Origin: an uncultured Sphaerochaeta sp.
GTDB lineage: Bacteria > Spirochaetota > Spirochaetia > Sphaerochaetales > Sphaerochaetaceae
Reading direction: 5' to 3'
DNA length: 64,000 nucleotides
NCBI RefSeq assembly: GCF_963676285.1
Contig: NZ_OY781063.1
Location: 1,736,001 to 1,800,000 of the forward strand
Below, piece by piece: positions 17,675 to 25,366 of the stretch. A program made the translations under genes and the position numbers. The notes under the pieces are model-generated. The model ran no database searches. It was given only the letters and a program-made list of their open reading frames with translations, and was not told the origin of the DNA. How positions within the stretch are numbered: the first letter of the stretch is position 1; every line of letters begins with the position of its first letter.

Positions 17675-18454
17675 TCAACACCAGGCAGTGTAGAGGCCGT
17701 TACGCTCATCAACAAAGACGTTTGCTCCATATACATCAGAGAGCAAGTCCTCTCTCAGAATATCTTTCTTTTCTCCGTCTGCAACGATTTTTCCCTCTTT
17801 CATGACCACGATTCTCCTGATTGCAGGGATGATCTCGCTTAGCTCATGAGTTGCCAGGATGATGGTCTTGCCTGCCTGATCGAGGGCTTCCAGGGTCTCC
17901 CTGTATTGATGACGGCTGGGAAAGTCCAGGTTTGAGACGGCCTCATCAAGGAGCATCACCTGAGGGTCATGTACGCTTGCGCGACAGAGAAGAATCCTTC
18001 TTGCCTCCCCGCTGGAGAGCCGATTCATCTGTTTGTCCTTCAGATGCCATACGCCATAGCGACGCATAACAGCTTCCACGATTTCAATCTGTTCTTGGGT
18101 AATTTGGTGGTGGAAATCAAGTCCGATGGAACTGAAAAACCCAGATATGGCTATTTCCCAAGCCCGATACGTGGAATTGCACAGATACTGGATTGTCTGG
18201 CTTACAATGCCCATATGCTGGCGTAGTTGCAGGACTTGCCAACGCTCTTTCCCGAAGAGGATTCGCCTTGTCTGCTCACTGTACAGCGGATGGATTTCTT
18301 CACTGATAACCTGCACCAAGGTGCTTTTACCTGCACCATTTGGTCCTATGATGGCCACGTGTTCATTGTTGAACACAGAGAATGAGACATCATCCAGAAT
18401 TGCGGTGCCCTGCCGTCGTACCGTGGCATGTTCGAGGCGTATGATCTCTTCCAT
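17675..18454 (-). CDS. ABC transporter ATP-binding protein
   Basis: This 259-residue single-domain ATPase has Walker A G-P-N-G-A-G-K-S-T, signature L-S-S-G-E-A-R-R, Walker B V-M-L-L-D-E-A and switch His in A-T-H-E. The usual D-E-P after Walker B is D-E-A here. It resembles the ModF/YlmA group of orphan ATPases. No permease or binding protein is adjacent, so the transported substrate, if any, cannot be named. An AGGATTTTT sequence precedes the ATG. Confidence 0.85.
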   Translation of the reverse strand: MEEIIRLEHATVRRQGTAILDDVSFSVFNNEHVAIIGPNGAGKSTLVQVISEEIHPLYSEQTRRILFGKERWQVLQLRQHMGIVSQTIQYLCNSTYRAWEIAISGFFSSIGLDFHHQITQEQIEIVEAVMRRYGVWHLKDKQMNRLSSGEARRILLCRASVHDPQVMLLDEAVSNLDFPSRHQYRETLEALDQAGKTIILATHELSEIIPAIRRIVVMKEGKIVADGEKKDILREDLLSDVYGANVFVDERNGLYTAWC

Positions 18455-18512
18455 AAAAATCCTCCACGGCGACTATAGCATAGTGGAGGTGTTTTGCCAA
18501 AGACAGGGATAT

Positions 18513-19265
18513 TTATGCATAGGAGGCGATTGCATCTTCATCAGGATAGTGGTCCATGACCTTCTTCTCCAGGGTGGTCAGTGTTACCAGTACCAAAGCC
18601 ACAGCCAGATCTGTCTGTCCATTCTGGAGAGCTTCACAAAGATACGTGTAATCCTTTGAGCGCTTCTCCATCTGTGATGGGGTGAATTTGATCGAGGTCA
18701 TGGCAGTGTCGAGCATGGGTGAGAGATTGCTGTAGATGGTGGAGAGAATCTGGTTCCCGTTTGCGTAGACTAGGGTACGATGAAACTCTGCTTCAGCATT
18801 GTTGAAGTTCTTCAACGCCTGTGCATCCTTGTGGAGTATCAAGGGAACTGCAGCTTCCATCCTATGGCTTGCACTCCACAGCTGAGCCAGATACTCCTCC
18901 CTGTTTTCCAGACGTGTAAACTCTCTTGCTGCACTGGTGGCAACGGTAATCCTTACCTGCATCAGGTTGCGCATCAGCTTTGCATGACTGATCTTGCTGT
19001 TGACGATTGATGTGGATATTGACTCCACGTATTGGTTTAGACTGTTGCTTCTTACCTGGGCTCTCCGCCCCTGCATAATAACCACCAAGCCCTTTGCTTC
19101 AAGAAGTTTCAGAGCCTCCCTGATCGGACGGCTTGAAGTGTTGAACTTCTGGGCAAGCATCTGTTGGGAAGGGAGGAACGAGCCACTTTTGATTCGTTTA
19201 TCAAGAATCATCTCTTCCAAGGCGGCAGCAACTCTTGCTGTCTTTGTCTGGGCTATATATTCCAT
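18513..19265 (-). CDS. GntR family (FCD) regulator, paralogue 1
   Basis: This 250-residue regulator has a GntR winged helix (P-S-Q-Q-M-L-A-Q-K-F-N-T-S-S-R-P-I-R-E-A) and an all-helical FCD-type C-terminal ligand domain. ATG 19265 was chosen over ATG 19283 because AAGGAA lies 6 nt before it. It is a clear paralogue of the GntR protein at 21813-22553: both share N-G-Q-T-D-L-A-V-A-L near the C-terminus. The two genes flank the sucrose-phosphate synthase gene, so joint control of that gene or of the exported-protein cluster is likely (inference). Confidence 0.9.
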   Translation of the reverse strand: MEYIAQTKTARVAAALEEMILDKRIKSGSFLPSQQMLAQKFNTSSRPIREALKLLEAKGLVVIMQGRRAQVRSNSLNQYVESISTSIVNSKISHAKLMRNLMQVRITVATSAAREFTRLENREEYLAQLWSASHRMEAAVPLILHKDAQALKNFNNAEAEFHRTLVYANGNQILSTIYSNLSPMLDTAMTSIKFTPSQMEKRSKDYTYLCEALQNGQTDLAVALVLVTLTTLEKKVMDHYPDEDAIASYA

Positions 19266-19313
19266 TTCGACTTCCTTATCCATGTTGTAAGTATGAAAGA
19301 TGTCATACGTACT

Positions 19314-19325
19314 AAGTTATAACTT
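19314..19325. promoter_or_regulatory. Candidate GntR operator (12-bp palindrome)
   Basis: AAGTTATAACTT is a perfect palindrome about 50 bp upstream of GntR paralogue 1. Its GTTATAACTT half differs at one base from GTTATAAGTT, found at 22671-22680 and 23731-23740. Confidence 0.5.
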
Positions 19326-19485
19326 GGGTTTACTATACAGTAATCTGTAATTGTTTGCAATACCTATATATCAATTATTTTATTGATGACATTAGTTGGA
19401 TTTACTTATTTCTATTTCCTGTTAAATCATAAACATAAGACATAAGATTGTGAGAGTTGTTACGCACCTTTGACATACACATGTA

Positions 19486-19513
19486 AGAAGGTCCTTCCAA
19501 AGAAGGACCTTCT
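19486..19513. terminator. Stem-loop downstream of the sucrose-phosphate synthase gene
   Basis: A perfect 12-bp stem with a 4-nt loop (CAAA) lies 21 bp past the stop codon. No T-run follows on the minus strand, so it may terminate weakly or protect the mRNA end. Confidence 0.6.
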
Positions 19514-19534
19514 AAAACATGAGATTGCGTGGAA

Positions 19535-21679
19535 TTACTCTTCAATAACCTTGAAATGGTACAATCCTTCCAATACTCCTGCTGCCGAATTCTTTGTGGC
19601 AAAAAACACACGTTTTGACTTTCTGACAGTGTTCAACGATTCCTCGTGGTTTGCCACAATGATCGATCTGAGAGGATTGGAGAACATATCACGATCGTTC
19701 CCGGAGTCTCCGGCTGTAAGAACTCTATTGGCTTCAATTCCCCACTTCCAAGCCAGGTAGTGGATGGCATCCCCCTTGCTTGCTCGGTAGGGAAGGATAT
19801 CGAGATAGGTATCATGGCTGAGCACAAGATGTTGCATACTCCTTGCCTCTGTCAGGGCCGTCCTGATTCTCTCCATCAAGCTGGGGATCTCACTGCCTTT
19901 CTTGATATTGTAGCTGATCTTGTACCTTCGCTGCGTTCCTTCCTCTTCCTGGATCTCAAGCTCAGGGAATGTGGCGAGAACTTCCCTGATTACCTCAGGT
20001 TTCCATCTTCTGCGGATGTAGTGTGACCAACCTTTGTCCGGGATATCCTTCGAGCCGTAGTGGATCTCGCTGCCGACTGCGGTGATCAAGATATCCGGTG
20101 TAGGGAATGAGTAGCTCTTGAGAATCTCTTGTGCTGACTCAAAACTTCTCCCGGTGGCAATGGCAAATCCAATACGGTCATGATGCTCGTTAAGGACTTT
20201 TGCCAGCTCATCGGCAGCTGCTTTGTCTCCGGTCAACGTATTGTCGATATCGCAGACCAGAAGGTGTTCGATCGATCCCATCCTGGTTGCAAGAGCCGGT
20301 TGTTTCTTCTTGTTCTTGAGAACTGTCTTGAGATGGCCCAAGTAGGTGTCGGCATGTGCTGTCCAGTTGTATACCTGTCGGATGCGCTGTACGCCGTTCT
20401 CTGAGAGCTTCTGCCACTGCTCTGTGTCAGTCAGCAGGTTATAGAGAATTTCCTCGATTGCCTTCCTGTTGGAGATGTCGACCAGGATACCGCTTTCGCA
20501 GTTCTCGTATATGTCTCTCACTCCTCCCTTGTCTGTCCCGACATAGGGAAGTCCTACCGCCGAGGCTTCAATGAAGGTAAGTCCAAAATTCTCAAGAGCG
20601 GCGGTGCTTACAAAAATTCCCCGTTTCATTGCAGCCAAGCGATAGATTTCCGGTACATCCCGCTGGGGATTATGGTGTTTGGGAATCGCCATCTTTCCAT
20701 AGAGGTCATAACGGTCCATAAGCAACAGCATGTCTGTGAGGACCTGTTTCTCTCCTTCCTCCATCTTGGTAATGTCATCTCTGATACCGGCAACAATGAC
20801 CAGGTTTGCAATTGCCTGCAGCTCCTTGCTCTTGCCGTAGACATCAATCAACAGGTCAATGTTCTTTCTTGCCTCAGGCCTGCAAAGGGCAAGGATGAAG
20901 GGTTTGTCCATATTGGTGAGGAAGCGTTGTAGTTCCTTTACCATGGAGTATTGGGCAAGCTTCATCTCCTCAGTGATGGATGGGTCCTGGATCTCATAAT
21001 GGTAATAGGGGAAGAATGTATCCAGATCGAGACCTGGGGGGATGACCTCCATCTTGGAGAGATCTTGTGATTCATAGGGCTTATAGAGCACATTCTTCTC
21101 GTAATTGGTGCTTGTAATGACCAGGGAAGCATGACGCATTGTCCTCTCTTCCTGCTCAATACGGGTGTGGATATGATAATACTGGTTGAGTTTATCCTCA
21201 CTCACTCCTTGGCTTTGGAGATACTCAAGCTTGTTGCGTCCCATTGAGTGGCCGGTAAAGACCAGCGGTATCTGGAAGTAGGCAGCCAATTCCGTTGCTA
21301 CATAACCAGCATCAGCATAGTGGGCGTGAATGATGTCCGGGGTTCTCTTTTGTGTACGGAAAAAGGAGATCAAGTTGTCTACATACTCATCCAGATATGG
21401 CCATAGGAGCTCTTTTCGGAGGTATTTTGTCCCTCCGCATGTAAGGCGGACGATACGCGCATGTTCGCCTATCTGCTCAATGCTCTTTCGGTAATCCTCA
21501 TTGGTTCTGGAGTCCTTGATCAGACGGGTGAACAGGTCCACCTCTACATCCTCTCTTGAAGAGAGTTCCTTGACGAGGTCGACGACATACCGGGTTTGTC
21601 CACCAGTGTCGGCATCTCTTCCCATTTCAATATTGTCGCTGCGAACAAGTCCATGTACGTTAATTAATGCTATATACAT
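19535..21679 (-). CDS. Bidomain sucrose-phosphate synthase / sucrose-phosphatase-like protein
   Basis: This 714-residue protein joins a GT-B glycosyltransferase (about residues 1-470) to a HAD phosphatase (about 480-714). The first part has D-T-G-G-Q-T-R-Y-V-V, H-A-H-Y-A-D-A-G-Y, T-G-H-S-M-G-R-N-K and E-N-F-G-L-T-F-I-E-A, the pattern of sucrose-phosphate synthase. The second has D-I-D-N-T-L-T, A-T-G-R-S and G-D-S-G-N-D-R-D-M, as in sucrose-phosphatase. It should make sucrose or a related compatible sugar from a UDP/ADP-hexose and a hexose phosphate in the cytoplasm. ATG 21679 follows AGAGG at a good distance and was preferred to a GTG six bases earlier. Confidence 0.88.
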   Translation of the reverse strand: MYIALINVHGLVRSDNIEMGRDADTGGQTRYVVDLVKELSSREDVEVDLFTRLIKDSRTNEDYRKSIEQIGEHARIVRLTCGGTKYLRKELLWPYLDEYVDNLISFFRTQKRTPDIIHAHYADAGYVATELAAYFQIPLVFTGHSMGRNKLEYLQSQGVSEDKLNQYYHIHTRIEQEERTMRHASLVITSTNYEKNVLYKPYESQDLSKMEVIPPGLDLDTFFPYYHYEIQDPSITEEMKLAQYSMVKELQRFLTNMDKPFILALCRPEARKNIDLLIDVYGKSKELQAIANLVIVAGIRDDITKMEEGEKQVLTDMLLLMDRYDLYGKMAIPKHHNPQRDVPEIYRLAAMKRGIFVSTAALENFGLTFIEASAVGLPYVGTDKGGVRDIYENCESGILVDISNRKAIEEILYNLLTDTEQWQKLSENGVQRIRQVYNWTAHADTYLGHLKTVLKNKKKQPALATRMGSIEHLLVCDIDNTLTGDKAAADELAKVLNEHHDRIGFAIATGRSFESAQEILKSYSFPTPDILITAVGSEIHYGSKDIPDKGWSHYIRRRWKPEVIREVLATFPELEIQEEEGTQRRYKISYNIKKGSEIPSLMERIRTALTEARSMQHLVLSHDTYLDILPYRASKGDAIHYLAWKWGIEANRVLTAGDSGNDRDMFSNPLRSIIVANHEESLNTVRKSKRVFFATKNSAAGVLEGLYHFKVIEE

Positions 21680-21751
21680 ATGCACCTCTGAGTAATTTTT
21701 TCATATATAATGATATGTGTCAAATTACAAATCAAACAAGGTTTTAACTAC

Positions 21752-21791
21752 AAAAAAAACTGCCGTTCTGCAGGGTTGCAAGCACGACAGT
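21752..21791 (-). terminator. Rho-independent terminator of GntR paralogue 2
   Basis: Read on the minus strand, an ACTGTCGT / ACGGCAGT stem (one G-U pair) encloses a smaller inner hairpin and is followed by eight T residues. It separates the regulator from the sucrose-phosphate synthase gene, so the latter needs its own promoter. Confidence 0.85.
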
Positions 21792-21812
21792 CTCTCATAT
21801 GTTCCAATGCCT

Positions 21813-22553
21813 CTACAGGTCCAACGTCTCAAACTTGTCCTTGATATTGGTAAGGTTAACCAAGGTCAAGGCAACAGCCAGGTCAGTCTGACCATTCTCA
21901 AGAGCATCCACCAGGTAGCGGTACTCATTCACTTTTTTTCTTTGTTCACTGTAGGTCTCCGGAAGTCTATCCAAGGCGGAGTAGAGTTGGGGAGCCAGGT
22001 TCTCATAAATACTGCTGAGGATGATGTTGTCGTTCGACTTGATCAGTGCAGCATGAAAATCGAATTCAGTAGATTTGAACTGTTTCAGTAGTTCTGTGTC
22101 CTTTCCTCCCTCCAGACTTGGCAACAGATGCTCCATGCGAGTGCATGCTCTGTCGAGTGAGCGTACGATAAGCATACGGTTTGGATCGCGGCTCAGCTCT
22201 CTGGTTGCGGAAACTTCAATGGTGGTTCTTACCTGCATCAGGTCGGTGAGGAGTTTCTTATCAGGGGTATGCTTGTTCATCATGGAGGCAGATAGTGACT
22301 CCACAAATTGGTCGAGGCTATTGCTCTGCACTACTGCTTTCTTGCCTTGGCGTACTTTTATCAAGCCTTTTGCTTCAAGATTCTTGAAGGCTTCTCGTAC
22401 GCTTCTGCTCGAGGCATTGAATTGGGCGGCCAGCTCATGCTGGCTTGGCAGGTTTTCTCCTGCTTGGTACTTCTTCGAGAGAATCTCTTCCTCAAGCTTG
22501 TTGGCGATTGTTGTAGATTTCGTCTCTTGTCCTGACATTGGATTGCCGTTCAT
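21813..22553 (-). CDS. GntR family (FCD) regulator, paralogue 2
   Basis: This 246-residue paralogue of the regulator at 18513-19265 has a winged helix (P-S-Q-H-E-L-A-A-Q-F-N-A-S-S-R-S-V-R-E-A) and a helical ligand domain ending E-N-G-Q-T-D-L-A-V-A-L. AAGGAA stands about 9 nt before ATG 22553. A longer frame starts inside a perfect inverted repeat and lacks a ribosome-binding site, so it is rejected. The ligand is unknown. The motif GTTATAAGTT in its upstream region recurs near the exported-protein genes. Confidence 0.9.
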   Translation of the reverse strand: MNGNPMSGQETKSTTIANKLEEEILSKKYQAGENLPSQHELAAQFNASSRSVREAFKNLEAKGLIKVRQGKKAVVQSNSLDQFVESLSASMMNKHTPDKKLLTDLMQVRTTIEVSATRELSRDPNRMLIVRSLDRACTRMEHLLPSLEGGKDTELLKQFKSTEFDFHAALIKSNDNIILSSIYENLAPQLYSALDRLPETYSEQRKKVNEYRYLVDALENGQTDLAVALTLVNLTNIKDKFETLDL

Positions 22554-22603
22554 ACTCTTGCTTCCTTGTTGCAAACGTTTTGCGATGTACAGTTTTAAGG
22601 ATA

Positions 22604-22622
22604 CTTCGTGCAATGCACGAAG
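22604..22622. promoter_or_regulatory. Inverted repeat upstream of GntR paralogue 2
   Basis: CTTCGTGC-AAT-GCACGAAG is a perfect 8+3+8 inverted repeat about 50 bp before the start codon. It could be an operator or a leader hairpin. Confidence 0.5.
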
Positions 22623-22976
22623 GCTTCTATCAATATATACGCTATTATTGTGGGAAAAGCAATGGTATATGTTATAAGTTTGTTAAAGGGTTCTAAGTAA
22701 ATAATTCTAACATAAACCTATGCATTCCAGTAATATAGTAATAAATTATAATAATTGTGTACAAAAACCATATAAGTATTACTTTGTGAACTTCTACCAT
22801 TCTGACATAGGAAATGCGATGAGAGAAGTTAGAAAAAATATCTGCAATAATCCAAATTTAGAGGACATTGCTTAGCATGTCATAAGTTGGGTCCCTTATA
22901 TTTACATATGACAAAATAAAATATATGAAATCATATTTCAATACTCTGTACAAATTGCAATGAATTACTATATCCA
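22623..22976. other. AT-rich divergent intergenic region
   Basis: No gene was found in this stretch. It holds GTTATAAGTT (22671-22680), TTGTGTACAA (22755-22764) and TGTCATAAGTTGGG (22878-22891), the last resembling the sequence around 19301-19327. These repeated short motifs suggest binding sites for the neighbouring GntR proteins. Confidence 0.5.
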
Positions 22977-23006
22977 TTGACATACGTTTTTTTCTCGCTG
23001 TATAGT
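22977..23006 (+). promoter_or_regulatory. Promoter of the first small exported protein
   Basis: TTGACA (22977-22982) and TATAGT (23001-23006) are 18 bp apart. The -35 is embedded in TTGACATACGT, nearly the same 11-mer as in the next gene's promoter (TTGACATAAGT). Confidence 0.75.
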
Positions 23007-23044
23007 TTAGACGTGGATACTGAATATATGGGAGAATTGGTTGT

Positions 23045-23557
23045 ATGAAATGGATATGTGTACTGCTGGTATTGCTGTCCTTTCCTTTGGCCCTCTTTGC
23101 GGAGGAGCCTAGTCAGCCTGCGCGCGTTACGATCTCTCTTACTACAACAGTTCCCGAATTACTGACTCATGGATTTCTCTCCAGCAGTGAGAGCACCAAC
23201 ATCATTCCTGCGTTGACGGTTTCCGATGCATTCAATGAGGATGGTGCTACCTTCTATTATGCAATCCAGACCAATATTGCCAGACCGTTTGAAGTCTATG
23301 CAACAGTGACTCCCTTTGAGCTGAAGAATGCCAGCACCTCTGCCCAAGTTGCTATCCAGAAGATATTGGTTGGTGAACAGGAAATCACCCCTGTCGGTGG
23401 GGGAGAGTATGAACTCATTCAATTCACCCCAGGATCGCAAGGGATGGGGTTAACTTCCTATATCCTGACCATCATTGCAGACCAGAGTCAGATTGAAAGC
23501 GCTCCATCAGGCCAGTATGAGGCAACGGTCGCAATCGACATCAGATCAGATACGTAA
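23045..23557 (+). CDS. Small exported protein 1 (unrecognised, beta-rich)
   Basis: I do not recognise this 170-residue protein. It has a clear signal peptide cleaved after about residue 19 (L-A-L-F-A-E-E-P). The mature part is rich in Thr, Ser, Val and Ile, predicts as beta strands, and contains no Cys. It ends P-S-G-Q-Y-E-A-T-V-A-I-D-I, a G-x-Y plus alternating-hydrophobic strand of the kind found at the C-terminus of pilin-like or spore-coat-U-like beta sandwiches. The same layout is seen in the next two exported genes. GGGAG (23030-23034) precedes the ATG. Confidence 0.75.
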   Translation: MKWICVLLVLLSFPLALFAEEPSQPARVTISLTTTVPELLTHGFLSSSESTNIIPALTVSDAFNEDGATFYYAIQTNIARPFEVYATVTPFELKNASTSAQVAIQKILVGEQEITPVGGGEYELIQFTPGSQGMGLTSYILTIIADQSQIESAPSGQYEATVAIDIRSDT

Positions 23558-23581
23558 ATATCAGTCTTTTAAAGAGTATGG

Positions 23582-23601
23582 CTGCCCAATTGGGCAGTTT
23601 T
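23582..23601 (+). terminator. Short terminator after exported protein 1
   Basis: CTGCCC-AATT-GGGCAG followed by TTTT, 25 bp past the stop codon. Confidence 0.6.
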
Positions 23602-23828
23602 GTATTTTCTGCAGTAGTTTCATAAAACAAAGATATGACAGATGTATAATATATATCTAATACATACAATGCTTCAAGTCACCTTGTTACTTGTGTATAG
23701 CTATAAAGAACAAGAATGTATACAACTTACGTTATAAGTTTAAAATCTTATAAAACAATATATAATAAGTAAATAAAATCCTTAATAGAAATAATTACTA
23801 AAATATTATAAATAAATATATTCTAATA
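23602..23828. other. Very AT-rich intergenic region
   Basis: No gene is visible. TGTATACAA (23717-23725) and GTTATAAGTT (23731-23740) lie about 100 bp upstream of the next promoter, and long A/T runs fill the rest. It is probably a regulatory region for the gene at 23904. Confidence 0.45.
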
Positions 23829-23857
23829 TTGACATAAGTCTTACTCAGTAGTAGGCT
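23829..23857 (+). promoter_or_regulatory. Promoter of the second small exported protein
   Basis: TTGACA (23829-23834) then 17 bp then TAGGCT. The -35 lies in TTGACATAAGT, matching the previous gene's promoter at ten of eleven bases. The -10 is weak, as expected for a regulated promoter. Confidence 0.65.
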
Positions 23858-23903
23858 ATTTGTACAAAGGATAGAGGAATAATCATCCGGAGGAGATTTA
23901 GAT

Positions 23904-24479
23904 ATGAATAAAAAGGCTATTGCACTTGCACTGGTGCTGGTTATTGCAATGAGTGGGGTTTTTGCCCTTGACTTGAATACAGTTGATGATGTTACTGCAA
24001 CATTGAAGGCTATTGTTGGAGATTACCTTGATCATGGATTTATCGAATCCGGTTCACCTGGAGTGTATGCAGCGACCAAAACCATCGAGAACGCATTTAC
24101 CACAGACCCTGTTTTCACTTATGGCTATAAGACGAACATGGATGTTGTTACTACTCCCATCAAATTCGAAATGAGTGTTGGAGACTTCATTCTTCAATCA
24201 AATACTGATATCCGAATAAAAATTGGAGATGTAATGGTAGGAACAAACTCACCAGATCCAACCAGTGGAGTTTACACGCTTCTCACCTCTGCACAATCCG
24301 GTTTGCAAGGCCAAGCAATTGTTACTATTAAACCGATGAAGGCAGATGGGGATGATCACTTAGGTTATGATATTTCTGATGATGATAGCATTACTGATAC
24401 CCTTCAGTATGTAAATGATGATGCTGCTCCTGGTGAATATATTTCAACGGTTACCATTTCAGTTGCAACGGTGAGTTAA
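23904..24479 (+). CDS. Small exported protein 2 (unrecognised, beta-rich)
   Basis: This 191-residue protein was not recognised. A signal peptide ends near A-M-S-G-V-F-A-L-D. The mature chain is acidic (D-D-D-S-I-T-D region), lacks Cys, and ends P-G-E-Y-I-S-T-V-T-I-S-V, the same G-x-Y strand ending as exported proteins 1 and 3. D-Y-L-D-H-G-F-I-E-S matches L-L-T-H-G-F-L-S-S in protein 1 at a similar position, so the two look homologous. GGAGGA precedes the ATG at 9 nt. Strong ribosome binding and a dedicated terminator suggest an abundant surface or periplasmic protein (inference). Confidence 0.75.
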   Translation: MNKKAIALALVLVIAMSGVFALDLNTVDDVTATLKAIVGDYLDHGFIESGSPGVYAATKTIENAFTTDPVFTYGYKTNMDVVTTPIKFEMSVGDFILQSNTDIRIKIGDVMVGTNSPDPTSGVYTLLTSAQSGLQGQAIVTIKPMKADGDDHLGYDISDDDSITDTLQYVNDDAAPGEYISTVTISVATVS

Positions 24480-24506
24480 TCAATTTATTTGCTTCACATG
24501 AACAAG

Positions 24507-24533
24507 GCTGTGCAGTAACCTGCACAGCTTTTT
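24507..24533 (+). terminator. Rho-independent terminator
   Basis: A 9-bp stem GCTGTGCAG / CTGCACAGC with a TAAC loop, followed by TTTTT. Confidence 0.9.
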
Positions 24534-24604
24534 CTTTCCCCCTCTTTTCAGCGGGAATGGTAGCTGGTACTATACGTATAGTTCGATGGTATTGGGAGAT
24601 GGAT

Positions 24605-25129
24605 ATGAAGAAAGTTCTCTTGGCATGTATACTCCTCTTCTTTGTGTTGCCCTTGGCAGCGGAAGATTCTCCGCGGTTTCCTTCTGCCACCGTATATATG
24701 CAGGGTGTCATCGAACCAAGGGATCTGAGAATTGCTATCTACAATGAGGCAGGTGAGGAGCTCTCAGGTGAGGATGCAATGCTCAGTTTTGAGTTCCCGA
24801 ATCTTGAGGAGTGGGAATTGACTCAATCTCTCTATTTCAAATTCTCCTCCCACCTTGCAGAGGCTACCGTCGGAAAGTTGATTTTTTCGATTACAGATCT
24901 TGAGCTGGATACATTGAATAGACTCAGGACAACACTGGAGCTTGAAAGCGAAAGTTTCTTCACCAGTGTGGAGAACGGAAATACCTTTAATACCAGGTTC
25001 CCTGTAGGTGCCCAAGATGATGTACCTATCGGAAAACTTACCATCAGAATCAGGAAACGAGCAGCTGATGTGTTTAGCGCAGGCAACTATTCCGGTTCTT
25101 TCTCCATTAATTATACCGAAGGAAGCTGA
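24605..25129 (+). CDS. Small exported protein 3 (unrecognised, beta-rich)
   Basis: This 174-residue exported protein was not recognised. The signal peptide ends P-L-A-A-E-D-S. ATG 24605 was chosen because GGGAG (24594-24598) lies 6 nt upstream and the signal peptide begins there. The mature chain has no Cys, many Glu and Leu residues, and ends A-G-N-Y-S-G-S-F-S-I-N-Y, again G-x-Y followed by an alternating strand. It is more divergent than proteins 1 and 2. No chaperone, usher or sortase gene is in the window. Confidence 0.7.
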   Translation: MKKVLLACILLFFVLPLAAEDSPRFPSATVYMQGVIEPRDLRIAIYNEAGEELSGEDAMLSFEFPNLEEWELTQSLYFKFSSHLAEATVGKLIFSITDLELDTLNRLRTTLELESESFFTSVENGNTFNTRFPVGAQDDVPIGKLTIRIRKRAADVFSAGNYSGSFSINYTEGS

Positions 25130-25214
25130 GCCCCTTGTAACTCTCGATTGTTGTGAAGTTTGGCTGGTTAATCAACCAATTGGTAAAATAGTTACAAAAT
25201 AGCAAAATTAATGT

Positions 25215-25243
25215 TTTACAGTGCGAGAAAACCATGCAATAAT
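25215..25243 (+). promoter_or_regulatory. Promoter of the small RNA
   Basis: TTTACA (25215-25220) and AATAAT (25238-25243) are separated by exactly 17 bp, with no start codon or ribosome-binding site for a gene behind them. The predicted start is about 25250. Confidence 0.65.
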
Positions 25244-25249
25244 CATGAG

Positions 25250-25360
25250 TGTCGTTGCTCGAGTCTAGACCGATGTTTCCAGCGGATAGACACGTACCCT
25301 TAGGAGAGGAGTCCTAGGGTTCTCAAGGAGGTTGCCGCTACCCATCTGGGTAGCGGTTTT
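25250..25360 (+). ncRNA. Candidate ~110-nt structured small RNA
   Basis: A promoter and an intrinsic terminator bracket about 110 bases with no reading frame, between convergent protein genes. Three hairpins can be drawn: GTCTA/TAGAC plus CCG/CGG with a 10-nt loop (about 25266-25294), ACCCT-AGGA/TCCTAGGGT with a GAGGAG loop (about 25297-25317), and the terminator. An unpaired CTCAAGGAGGTTG, which contains a Shine-Dalgarno-like AAGGAGG, lies just before the terminator. It does not match tmRNA, SRP RNA, RNase P or 6S RNA signatures that I know. A regulatory RNA is the best guess. Confidence 0.6.
25335..25360 (+). terminator. Terminator of the small RNA
   Basis: CCGCTACCC / GGGTAGCGG stem of 9 bp with an ATCT loop, followed by TTTT on the plus strand. 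The opposite strand lacks a T-run, so it belongs to the small RNA rather than to the ROK gene. Confidence 0.85.
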
Positions 25361-25366
25361 ACTTGC

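Noticed and set aside
24571..24582. TATACGTATA palindrome upstream of exported protein 3 as an operator
   Set aside because: Short AT-rich palindromes are expected by chance; no second copy or clear promoter supports it.
25250..25360. SRP RNA, 6S RNA, tmRNA or RNase P RNA as identity of the small RNA
   Set aside because: The conserved SRP loop (GGAAG-type), the long 6S rod, the tmRNA tRNA-like ends and the RNase P core are not present.
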